The notes beneath the pieces were generated by a model. That model was not told the DNA's origin and did no database searches. It worked only from the letters and a program-made list of their open reading frames with translations. A stretch of DNA of 64,000 nt from Streptomyces spongiicola (GTDB lineage: Bacteria; Actinomycetota; Actinomycetes; Streptomycetales; Streptomycetaceae). Shown here piece after piece: positions 1-7,197 of this stretch (position 1 is the first letter of the stretch; each line of letters begins with the position of its first letter). A program made the position numbers and the translations under genes. The DNA lies in assembly GCF_003122365.1 (NCBI RefSeq), contig NZ_CP029254.1, forward strand, positions 4,985,501 to 5,049,500, in the 5' to 3' direction.

Positions 1-58
1 GAGCGTGGACTGCCGGCTCTCGCGCACGTCCTCATACCAGGGCAGGCGGGGGTCCCGG

Positions 59-571
59 TCAAGAGGCCGGGGGCGCCTCCGCCGCTTCCGGGGGCGGTCC
101 GGCCTGCCGAGCGGAGAGCGCCGAGTTGAAACGGGTGAGCAGGGTGCAGAACGACTCCCGCTCCTCCGGCGTCCAGTCGTCCGTCACCCAGGCCATCAGC
201 GCGCGCCTGGAGGATCGGACCTCCTCCAGGCGGGCCTGGCCGCGGGGGGACAGCTGGAGCACGACGGCGCGGCCGTCCTCCGGGTGGGACGTGCGCTTCA
301 CCAGGCCGGTGTCGACGAGCGGCGCGACCTGGCGGGTGACGGTGGAGGAGTCGATGCCCATGCCGGCCGCGAGGGCCTTCACCCCCATCGGGCCTTCCTG
401 GTCGAGCCGGTTGAGCAGCAGATAGGCGGCTCGGTCCATCGAGTTGCGGACCTGGCCGACGCCGCCCAGTCTCGTCTGCTCGGCTCTGCGCGCGAAGACG
501 GCAACCTGGTGCTGGAGGGCATCGAGGAGGCCGGCGTCAAGATCAGTCGTCATGTCCTGAGATGTGGGCAT
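59..571 (-). CDS. MarR-family transcriptional regulator
   Basis: A 170-residue winged-helix regulator. The central part fits a MarR fold: helices around RAAYLLLNRLDQEG, a recognition segment AAGMGIDSSTVTRQVAPL (about residues 70-87), then the wing RTSHPEDGRAVVLQLSPRG. The C-terminal helices would dimerise. It is divergent from the threonine ammonia-lyase gene, and the 155-bp gap probably holds both promoters, so autoregulation or control of that gene is possible but not shown. An alternative start lies six codons in at 553. The ligand is unknown. Confidence 0.9.
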   Translation of the reverse strand: MPTSQDMTTDLDAGLLDALQHQVAVFARRAEQTRLGGVGQVRNSMDRAAYLLLNRLDQEGPMGVKALAAGMGIDSSTVTRQVAPLVDTGLVKRTSHPEDGRAVVLQLSPRGQARLEEVRSSRRALMAWVTDDWTPEERESFCTLLTRFNSALSARQAGPPPEAAEAPPAS

Positions 572-726
572 GGCTGCGGGGCTCTCTCGTGCGGCGGTCG
601 TTTGGTGGGGGACAGAGTACGCGGAGGCGGGCTGGTGCGTACCGGCCCTTCGGAAACCGGTGGGAGCCGGTTCCCCGGGGCTGGCCCGGGACCGCCCGGG
701 GGCCGCTGAGCTGCGAGACTGCTGTC

Positions 727-1956
727 ATGAGCTTCCGTACCACTGGCCCCTTTCACCCCGTCATCCTCGATGATGTGCGAGGGGCGCAGAAGATGCTCTC
801 CGGGGTCGCGCGGCTGACGCCGATGGAGGGCAGCCGCCACCTGTCGGGACTGGTGGGTTCCCCGGTGCACCTGAAGTGCGAGAACCTCCAGCGGACGGGC
901 TCGTTCAAGCTGCGCGGCGCCTATGTGCGGATCTCCGGGCTGCGGCCCGAGGAGCGGGCCGCCGGCGTCGTCGCCGCCTCGGCGGGCAACCACGCGCAGG
1001 GCGTCGCGCTCGCCTCCTCGCTGCTCGGTGTGCGCTCCACGGTCTTCATGCCGAAGGGGGCCCCGCTGCCGAAGGTCGCCGCGACCCGTGACTACGGCGC
1101 CGATGTGAGGCTCCATGGGCATGTCGTCGACGAGACCCTGGCCGCGGCGCAGGAGTACGCGCACCGGACGGGCGCCGTCTTCATCCACCCCTTCGACCAC
1201 CCGGACATCATCGCCGGGCAGGGCACGGTGGGGCTGGAGATCCTCGAGCAGTGCCCGGAGGTGCGGACGATCGTCGTCGGGCTGGGCGGCGGCGGTCTCG
1301 CCGCGGGGATCGCGGTCGCGGTCAAGGCGCTGCGGCCCGACGTGAGGCTGATCGGGGTCCAGGCGGAGGGGTCGGCCGCGTACCCGCCGTCGCTCGCGGC
1401 GGGGCGGCCGGTGTCGATCGAGTCCCCGGCCACGATGGCCGACGGCATCAGGGTGGGCCGGCCCGGGGACGTCCCGTACGCGCTGGTCGAGGAGTTGGTC
1501 GACGAGGTGCGCACGGTCCCCGAGGACGCGCTGTCCTCGGCGCTGCTGCTGTGTCTGGAACGGGCCAAGCTGGTGGTCGAACCGGCGGGGGCGAGCCCTG
1601 TGGCGGCGCTGCTGAGCGACCCGCAGGCATACGGGGGGCCGGTCGTGGCGGTGCTGTCGGGCGGCAATGTGGACCCGCTGCTGATGCAGCGCGTGCTGCG
1701 GCACGGTATGGCCGCCGGGGGCCGCTACCTGTCCCTGCGGCTCCGCCTTCCGGACCGGCCCGGCGCGCTGGCGACCCTGCTGGGCGTGCTGTCGGTGGCG
1801 GACGCGAACGTGCTGGACGTCGGGCATGTGCGGACCGACCCCGGGCTCGGACTGACGGAGGTCGAGGTGGAGCTCCACCTCGAGACGAAGGGCCCGGAGC
1901 ACTGTGCGGAGGTCTCCTCGGCGCTCCGCGAGGCGGGCTACCGGGTCACCGGCTGA
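727..1956 (+). CDS. ilvA: Threonine ammonia-lyase (threonine dehydratase) with ACT domain
   Basis: A 409-residue PLP enzyme of fold type II. It deaminates L-threonine to 2-oxobutanoate, the first step towards isoleucine or a catabolic route. The PLP lysine lies in GSFKLRGAY, the substrate loop is SAGNHAQGVALAS, and the phosphate-binding glycine loop is GLGGGGLAAG. The last 75 or so residues (YLSLRLRLPDRPGALATLLGVL) are a single ACT regulatory domain, as in the short threonine dehydratases. The ATG at 727 is chosen because the similarity begins there. A longer frame from 562 would add an implausible Arg/Pro-rich leader. The 3' end of the gene is the first unit of a downstream tandem array. Confidence 0.95.
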   Translation: MSFRTTGPFHPVILDDVRGAQKMLSGVARLTPMEGSRHLSGLVGSPVHLKCENLQRTGSFKLRGAYVRISGLRPEERAAGVVAASAGNHAQGVALASSLLGVRSTVFMPKGAPLPKVAATRDYGADVRLHGHVVDETLAAAQEYAHRTGAVFIHPFDHPDIIAGQGTVGLEILEQCPEVRTIVVGLGGGGLAAGIAVAVKALRPDVRLIGVQAEGSAAYPPSLAAGRPVSIESPATMADGIRVGRPGDVPYALVEELVDEVRTVPEDALSSALLLCLERAKLVVEPAGASPVAALLSDPQAYGGPVVAVLSGGNVDPLLMQRVLRHGMAAGGRYLSLRLRLPDRPGALATLLGVLSVADANVLDVGHVRTDPGLGLTEVEVELHLETKGPEHCAEVSSALREAGYRVTG

Positions 1957-2206
1957 CCGAGGGGCGGGCGTGTGGGTCACCTGCTGATCGAGGAGCGGGC
2001 TACCGGGCCATCGGTTGACCGAGGGGTGGGCCTGTGGGTCACCTGCTGATCGAGGGGCGGGCTACCGGGCCATCGGTTGACCGAGGGGTGGGCCTGTGGG
2101 TCACCTGCTGATCGAGGGGCGGGCCCGTGGGTCACCTGCTGATCGAGGAGCGGGCTTGCGGGTCGCCGGCTGACCGAGGGGCGGGCCCACGGCTCGCGTG
2201 CCGGGC
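1930..2206. repeat. 31-bp tandem array starting inside the ilvA stop region
   Basis: A 29-bp unit at 1930-1958, covering the last ilvA codons and the TGA stop, is followed by eight 31-bp copies from 1959 to 2206. Most copies keep GAGGGGCGGGC at the start and TGACC or TGATC at the end. Two sub-types alternate in the first copies, one resembling the gene end (CTACCGGG...) and one with GTGTGGGTCACC, giving a partial 62-bp higher-order period. No gene is seen in it. Confidence 0.9.
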
Positions 2207-2267
2207 AGGGCACTCGTGCCCCGGGGGTGCGGGCGGTCCCCCGGCGCACCCGGGGAGGCTGGCGAAT

Positions 2268-2281
2268 CGCGATGTATCGCG
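2268..2281. promoter_or_regulatory. Palindromic operator-like site upstream of the ABC exporter
   Basis: CGCGATGTATCGCG is a 6+2+6 palindrome about 125 bp before the exporter start. Sites of this CGCGAT...ATCGCG type are typical of TetR- or PadR-like regulators, but no such regulator gene is adjacent, so the assignment is an inference. Confidence 0.4.
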
Positions 2282-2406
2282 TTACAGTGCGTCCCGGTCG
2301 TAAATTCACCTGCGTCGGCGATCGTTGAAACCTAGGCTTGCGCAGCGATCGTCTGAATCAGGCAGGCGACAGCAACCACCTCCACCACGTGACTGGGAGT
2401 ACCCAC

Positions 2407-3453
2407 ATGCCAGGCGCCATTTACGCCGAGGGTCTGGTCAAGACCTTCGGCGAGGTACGGGCTCTGGACGGAGTTGATCTCGACGTTCCCGAGGGCACCG
2501 TCCTCGGCCTCCTCGGCCCGAACGGCGCGGGCAAGACCACCGCCGTGCGCGTCCTGACCACCCTGCTCCGCCCCGACAGCGGCAGGGCCGTCGTGGCGGG
2601 CATCGACGTCCTCCAGCGCCCCAACGACGTCCGGCGTTCCATCGGGCTCTCCGGCCAGTTCGCGGCGGTCGACGAGTACCTCACCGGCCGCGAGAACCTG
2701 CAGATGGTCGGCCGGCTCTACCAGATGAACGCGAAGGCGGCGAAGGCCAGGGCGGGCGAGCTGCTGGAGCGGTTCAACCTCGCCGACGCCGCCGACCGGC
2801 CGGCCAAGACCTACTCCGGCGGTATGCGCCGCCGTCTCGACCTCGCCGCCGCGCTGGTCGTCTCCCCGCCCGTGATGTTCATGGACGAGCCCACGACGGG
2901 TCTCGACCCGCGCAACCGCCAGGCCCTGTGGGAGGTCATCAAGGAACTCGTCGGCGGCGGTACGACCCTGCTGCTGACCACCCAGTACCTGGAGGAGGCG
3001 GACCATCTCGCCGACGACATCTGCGTCGTCGACCACGGCAGGGTCATCGCCCGGGGCACCGCGGACCAGCTCAAGGCCCGCACCGGCGGGGAGCGCGTCG
3101 AGGTCGTCGTCCACCGGCCCGAGGAGATCGCCCCGGCCCGAGGCGTCCTCCGGCGCTTCGGCGCGGAGGGGGAGGACGCGGGCGACATCGCGGTCGACGA
3201 GCACACCCGCAGGCTCACGGTTCCGGTGACCGGCGGGGCCAAGCTGCTCGCCGAGGTGATCCGTGAGCTGGACGCCGTCGGCATCGAGATCGACGACATC
3301 GGCCTGCGCCGCCCGACCCTCGACGACGTCTTCATCTCCCTGACCGGCCGCCATGCCGAACAGGACGCCGAGGAAGGCGCGGATGAGGGCGGCGAGGTGC
3401 CGACCGCCCGGCAGGACAGGGGCCGCAAGGCCGGAAAGGAGGCCGTGAAGTGA
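2407..3453 (+). CDS. ABC transporter ATP-binding protein, daunorubicin-resistance (DrrA) family
   Basis: A 348-residue cytoplasmic ATPase subunit of an ABC-2 exporter. Walker A is GPNGAGKTT, the signature is YSGGMRRRLDLAA, Walker B is MFMDEPTTGLDP, and the switch histidine lies in the LEEADHLADD region. The extended C-terminal part ending RRPTLDDVFISLTGRH is typical of DrrA-type proteins for drug, lipid or antibiotic export. The ATG at 2407 follows GGGAG. A Lys/Arg-rich tail closes the protein. The stop overlaps the permease GTG by 4 bp (GTGA), so the two are translationally coupled. The substrate is unknown. Confidence 0.95.
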   Translation: MPGAIYAEGLVKTFGEVRALDGVDLDVPEGTVLGLLGPNGAGKTTAVRVLTTLLRPDSGRAVVAGIDVLQRPNDVRRSIGLSGQFAAVDEYLTGRENLQMVGRLYQMNAKAAKARAGELLERFNLADAADRPAKTYSGGMRRRLDLAAALVVSPPVMFMDEPTTGLDPRNRQALWEVIKELVGGGTTLLLTTQYLEEADHLADDICVVDHGRVIARGTADQLKARTGGERVEVVVHRPEEIAPARGVLRRFGAEGEDAGDIAVDEHTRRLTVPVTGGAKLLAEVIRELDAVGIEIDDIGLRRPTLDDVFISLTGRHAEQDAEEGADEGGEVPTARQDRGRKAGKEAVK

Positions 3454-4301
3454 CCACCGTCCAGGAATCGGCGGAGCGCGTGGCGGCGCCCCGCCCGCAC
3501 GGCGGCATCGCGCAGTCGGTGAACGACTCGCTCGTCGTCGCCAAGCGCAATCTGATCCGGATGACCCGGATTCCGGAGATGATCATCTTCGGGATGATCC
3601 AGCCGATCATGTTCGTGGTGCTGTTCAGCTACGTCTTCGGCGGATCCATGCAGATCGGCGGGTCGACTTCCCCGTCCGTCTACCGGGAGTTCCTGATGGC
3701 GGGCATCTTCGCCCAGACCGTCACGTTCGCGACCGCGGGAGCCGGGGCGGGCATCGCCGACGACATGCACAAGGGCCTGATCGACCGCTTCCGGTCGCTG
3801 CCCATGACGCGCGGCGCGGTCCTCACCGGCCGTACCCTCGCCGACCTGGTGCAGACCGCGCTCACGGTCGTGGTCCTCGCCGTCGTCGCCCTGCTGGTCG
3901 GCTGGCGGGTCCACGAGGGTGTCCTGAAGGCGCTGGCGGCCTTCGCCCTGCTGCTGCTGCTCGGTTACGCCTTCTCGTGGATCGGCGCGCTGATCGGCCT
4001 GTCGGTCCGCACGCCCGAGGCGGCCACGTCCGGCGGGCTGATCTGGCTCTTCCCGGTGACGTTCATCTCGAACGCGTTCGTCGACTCCAGCAAGATGGTG
4101 CCGTGGCTCCAGACCCTCGCGGAGTGGAACCCGTTCAGCGCCACCGTCCAGGCCTGCCGCGAACTCTTCGGCAACCCGGGGGTCTCGACGTCCGACGCCT
4201 GGCCCATGCAGCACCCGGTACTCGCGTCGGTGATCTACTCCATCCTGATCATCGCGGTCTTCCGCACCCTCGCGGTGCGCAAGTACCGCTCGGCGGTCTG
4301 A
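3450..4301 (+). CDS. ABC-2 type permease, DrrB family
   Basis: A 283-residue membrane partner of the preceding ATPase. After a cytoplasmic N-terminus (NLIRMTRIPEMIIFGMIQP) come about six hydrophobic segments, as in the ABC-2 permease fold. SLPMTRGAVLTGRTLADL between the second and third segments is the conserved amphipathic loop of DrrB-like exporters. It starts on a GTG inside the upstream gene. A 20-bp hairpin follows the stop, so the operon probably ends here. Confidence 0.93.
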   Translation: MTTVQESAERVAAPRPHGGIAQSVNDSLVVAKRNLIRMTRIPEMIIFGMIQPIMFVVLFSYVFGGSMQIGGSTSPSVYREFLMAGIFAQTVTFATAGAGAGIADDMHKGLIDRFRSLPMTRGAVLTGRTLADLVQTALTVVVLAVVALLVGWRVHEGVLKALAAFALLLLLGYAFSWIGALIGLSVRTPEAATSGGLIWLFPVTFISNAFVDSSKMVPWLQTLAEWNPFSATVQACRELFGNPGVSTSDAWPMQHPVLASVIYSILIIAVFRTLAVRKYRSAV

Positions 4302-4338
4302 CACCGCCACGTCCCTCGTGCCGTGCCGCCCCGCGGAC

Positions 4339-4383
4339 GCCGGAAGGCCCCGGCAGCGTCGATCGCTGCCGGGGCCTTCCGGC
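4339..4383. terminator. Bidirectional terminator between the ABC operon and greA
   Basis: A perfect 20-bp stem (4339-4358 with 4364-4383) and 5-nt loop lie between two convergent genes. There is no strong U tract on either side, as is common in Streptomyces. Confidence 0.85.
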
Positions 4384-4406
4384 GCACGGGGCCGGGGTGC
4401 GGTGTG

Positions 4407-4904
4407 TCAGCCCCGGTAGGGCTTGGCCTCGAGGACCCTCACCATGGCCGTCCTGCCGTTCGGGAGCTCGTACTCGGCGTCCTGGCCGACCTTCTTGCCG
4501 TTCACGCCCGCGCCGAGCGGGGACTGCGGCGAGTACGTCGAGATGTCGCCCGACGCGTACTCGCGGGAAGCGAGCAGGAAGGTCTCGGTGTCGCTCTCGT
4601 CACCGCCGAAGGCGACGGTCACCACCATGCCGGGGGCCACCGTGCCGTTGTCCGCCGGGGCCTCGCCGACCTTGGCCTTCTCCAGGAGCTGGGTCAGCTG
4701 GCGCACCCGGAGCTCCTGCTTGCCCTGCTCCTCCTTGGCCGCGTGGTACCCGCCGTTCTCCCGCAGGTCGCCCTCCTCACGGGCCGCCTCGATCTTCTTC
4801 GCGATCTCGACGCGCGCGGGACCAGACAGGTGCTCCAGCTCGGCCTTGAGCTGGTTGTACGCCTCCTGGGTGAGCCAGGTGACGTTCTCGCTGGTCTGGG
4901 TCAC
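4407..4904 (-). CDS. greA: Transcription elongation factor GreA
   Basis: A 165-residue factor that enters the RNA polymerase secondary channel and stimulates cleavage of backtracked transcripts. The N-terminal antiparallel coiled coil carries the acidic tip EGDLRENGGYHAAKEEQG. The C-terminal globular domain includes TYSPQSPLGAGVNGKKVG. The GTG start at 4904 is preferred because GAGGAG sits just upstream and the family normally begins with TQTSENVTWLTQEAYNQL. A frame open to 4982 would add 26 atypical residues. Confidence 0.96.
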   Translation of the reverse strand: MTQTSENVTWLTQEAYNQLKAELEHLSGPARVEIAKKIEAAREEGDLRENGGYHAAKEEQGKQELRVRQLTQLLEKAKVGEAPADNGTVAPGMVVTVAFGGDESDTETFLLASREYASGDISTYSPQSPLGAGVNGKKVGQDAEYELPNGRTAMVRVLEAKPYRG

Positions 4905-5039
4905 AGGTGCTCCTCGTAGGTACTGGGATACAAAGCATCGCCCTACCCAGAAGGATGTACCTCCAGGAGTGGGCGAAACCACGAGCCTAACAATTGGCGG
5001 CGGAGAGGGGGAGGACCGAAAGCCCCCGAATTGCGTGAG

Positions 5040-5230
5040 CGCAGGTCAGGGCAGGCCAGGGCAGGGCGGGGCGGTTCGGTGCGGTTCGGGCGAAGCGGGC
5101 CGGTGCGGCTCGGTGAGGCTCGGTGAGGATCGGTGCGGCTCGGTGTGGATCGGTGCCGTTCGGGCCGGTGCGGGGCAGGCCGGTGCCGGTCGGTGCCGGT
5201 CGGCGCGGGTAGGCACCGGCGGGGCCGGGA
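5040..5230. repeat. Degenerate GGTGCGG/CTCGGTG repeat tract
   Basis: The space between greA and the DUF4307 gene is filled with imperfect 9- to 10-bp motifs such as CGGTGCGGCT and CGGTGAGGCT. No gene is seen; it probably contains the greA promoter at its left edge. Confidence 0.6.
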
Positions 5231-5234
5231 GGCG

Positions 5235-5651
5235 TCAGCCGTTCGGCCCGGGGTCCGCCGTGCAGCCCAGGAGTTCGGCACTCGTCGCCCTGGCCGTCGT
5301 GCGCACCGTGACCACCTGGTCCACCCGCGTCTCGGGCATGTCGAAGCGGACGTCGCGCCGACCGACCTCGGAGCCGTCCTCGGCGCGTGAGCGCAGGGTG
5401 CAGTAGCCCTGGGCGTCGCCGTCCTTCCGGACCTCGAGGTGCACCTGTACGCGGTCCTGACCGCTGATGTCGAACTTGATGATCTCGGCGCTGATCCGCT
5501 GGCCGCTGACGTGGTCGTAGCCGAACCAGGCGATCATGGCGACGAAGCCGGCGCCGAGCACCGCGCCGATGATCCTGAGCCTGCGGTCGGCGCGCTCGTC
5601 CGCCGAGCGCCCGTAACGGCCCTCGGGGAGCCCCTCGCGCACCGCGCCCAT
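5235..5651 (-). CDS. DUF4307 membrane protein
   Basis: A 138-residue protein with a short cytoplasmic N-terminus (AVREGLPEGRYGRSADERAD), one transmembrane helix (IIGAVLGAGFVAMIAWFGY) and an exported C-terminal domain of mostly beta character. This matches the actinobacterial DUF4307 family, of unknown function. Two cysteines in the exported part (in YCTLRS and LLGCTAD) could form a disulfide. The ATG at 5651 is preferred with GTGAGG upstream; a GTG at 5663 is possible. It is divergent from mca, sharing a gap of about 90 bp. Confidence 0.85.
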   Translation of the reverse strand: MGAVREGLPEGRYGRSADERADRRLRIIGAVLGAGFVAMIAWFGYDHVSGQRISAEIIKFDISGQDRVQVHLEVRKDGDAQGYCTLRSRAEDGSEVGRRDVRFDMPETRVDQVVTVRTTARATSAELLGCTADPGPNG

Positions 5652-5749
5652 GATCGTCCTCACCTTTCCGAAAGACTCCGGAATTTTCGCCCCCCGGTTT
5701 CCGTCACTATAGAAGCCGTCCGATGCGACACATCACCGAGGATCGAGTC

Positions 5750-6631
5750 TTGACTGAGCAGCTGCGACTGATGGCCGTCCACGCCCACCCCGACGACGAG
5801 TCGAGCAAGGGCGCGGCCACGATGGCCAAGTACGTGTCCGAGGGGGTGGACGTGCTGGTCGTGACCTGCACGGGAGGAGAGCGCGGCTCTGTCCTCAACC
5901 CCAGGCTCCAGGGTGACCGGTACATCCGGGAGAACATTCACGAGGTACGCCGCAAGGAGATGGACGAGGCCCGCGAGATCCTGGGCGTGCGGCAGGAGTG
6001 GCTCGGCTTCGTCGACTCCGGCCTGCCGGAGGGCGACCCGCTGCCCCCGCTTCCCGAGGGCTGCTTCGCGCTGGAGGACGTCGACAAGGCGGCGGGCGAA
6101 CTGGTGCGGAGGATCCGCTCCTTCCGCCCGCACGTCGTCACCACGTACGACGAGAACGGCGGTTACCCGCACCCCGACCACATCATGACCCACAAGATCA
6201 CGATGGTGGCCTTCGAGGGCGCGGCGGACACCGAGAAGTACCCGGAGTCCGCGTACGGCCAGGCCTGGCAGACCCGGAAGCTCTACTACAACCAGGGCTT
6301 CAACCGTCCGCGCACCGTCGCCCTCCACGAGGCGCTGCTGGCACGCGGTCTGGAGTCCCCGTACGGCGAGTGGCTGGAGCGCTGGAAGGAGTTCCAGCGT
6401 GCCGAGCGGACCCTCACCACGTACGTGCCGTGCGGCGACTTCTTCGAGACCCGTGACCGGGCGCTGATCGCCCACGCCACCCAGATCGATCCGGACGGCG
6501 GCTGGTTCCGCGTCCCGATGGAGATCCAGCGGGAGGTATGGCCGACCGAGGAGTACGAGCTGGTCAAGTCCCTCGTCGACACCTCCCTGCCCGAGGACGA
6601 CCTGTTCGCCGGAGTCCGCGAGAGCGCCTGA
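5750..6631 (+). CDS. mca: Mycothiol S-conjugate amidase
   Basis: A 293-residue zinc amidase of the LmbE/PIG-L fold. It cleaves mycothiol-xenobiotic conjugates to a mercapturic acid plus GlcN-Ins, the detoxification route of actinomycetes. The zinc motif HPDDE is at residues 13-17, and a later HPDHIMTHK supplies the third ligand. The length and TCTGGERGSVLNPRLQGD agree with Mca rather than the deacetylase MshB. The start is taken as TTG at 5750, after GAGGATCGAG, which gives the usual N-terminus TEQLRLMAVHAHPDDE. An ATG at 5723 would add nine residues. Confidence 0.95.
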   Translation: MTEQLRLMAVHAHPDDESSKGAATMAKYVSEGVDVLVVTCTGGERGSVLNPRLQGDRYIRENIHEVRRKEMDEAREILGVRQEWLGFVDSGLPEGDPLPPLPEGCFALEDVDKAAGELVRRIRSFRPHVVTTYDENGGYPHPDHIMTHKITMVAFEGAADTEKYPESAYGQAWQTRKLYYNQGFNRPRTVALHEALLARGLESPYGEWLERWKEFQRAERTLTTYVPCGDFFETRDRALIAHATQIDPDGGWFRVPMEIQREVWPTEEYELVKSLVDTSLPEDDLFAGVRESA

Positions 6632-6755
6632 ACCGGCCCTCCCCCCGCTGCCGCCCCTCCCCCTCCCGGCCCTCCCTCCCCCGGCCCCGGGTGGGCCGGG
6701 GGAGGACGGCTCGTACGCCCGGGTATGGTCGGTACATCCACCCAAGGAGCGACCG

Positions 6756-7001
6756 ATGAGCAGCACAGGCCTGGCGATGACGCACCTCGTCCCTCTCGCC
6801 AAGGAGCTCGACGAGAACAAGGTGACGCCCGGCGTCCTCGGATTCATCGTCTTCGCGGTGATGGCGGCCGGCGTCTGGCTGCTGATGAAGTCGATGAACC
6901 GCCATATGAACCGGGTGAACTTCGAGCAGGCCCCGGCGCCGAAGGCGCCCGCGGGCACCGCGTCCCCGTCGGCCGGTGCCGAGCCGGCGAAGGGCGAGTA
7001 G
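6756..7001 (+). CDS. Small single-pass membrane protein downstream of mca
   Basis: An 81-residue protein with a short N-terminus, one transmembrane helix (VLGFIVFAVMAAGVWLLMKS), a basic juxtamembrane stretch and a Pro/Ala-rich tail. AAGGAGCG precedes the ATG. It follows mca by 124 bp on the same strand. I recognise it only as a conserved Streptomyces small membrane protein and assign no function. Confidence 0.75.
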   Translation: MSSTGLAMTHLVPLAKELDENKVTPGVLGFIVFAVMAAGVWLLMKSMNRHMNRVNFEQAPAPKAPAGTASPSAGAEPAKGE

Positions 7002-7197
7002 AACCCGTCCCCGGAAACGGTTCCGCAAGCGGCCCCGGTGCCCCGAAGCCGGGGCCGGGGCCGGGGCAGATCAGGGGCAGGGGCAGGGGCAGGGGCAGCC
7101 GGCGGCGCGGACGGCGTGGACGATGCCGGTTGGCGCCGGTTGGCGCCGATGAGCGCCGATGGGCGCCGGGGTGCGCCCGGGCCGGCCCGGACGGGAT

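Noticed and set aside
1930..2206. CRISPR-like array
   Set aside because: The 31-bp units are directly adjacent with no unique spacers, and no cas genes are present.
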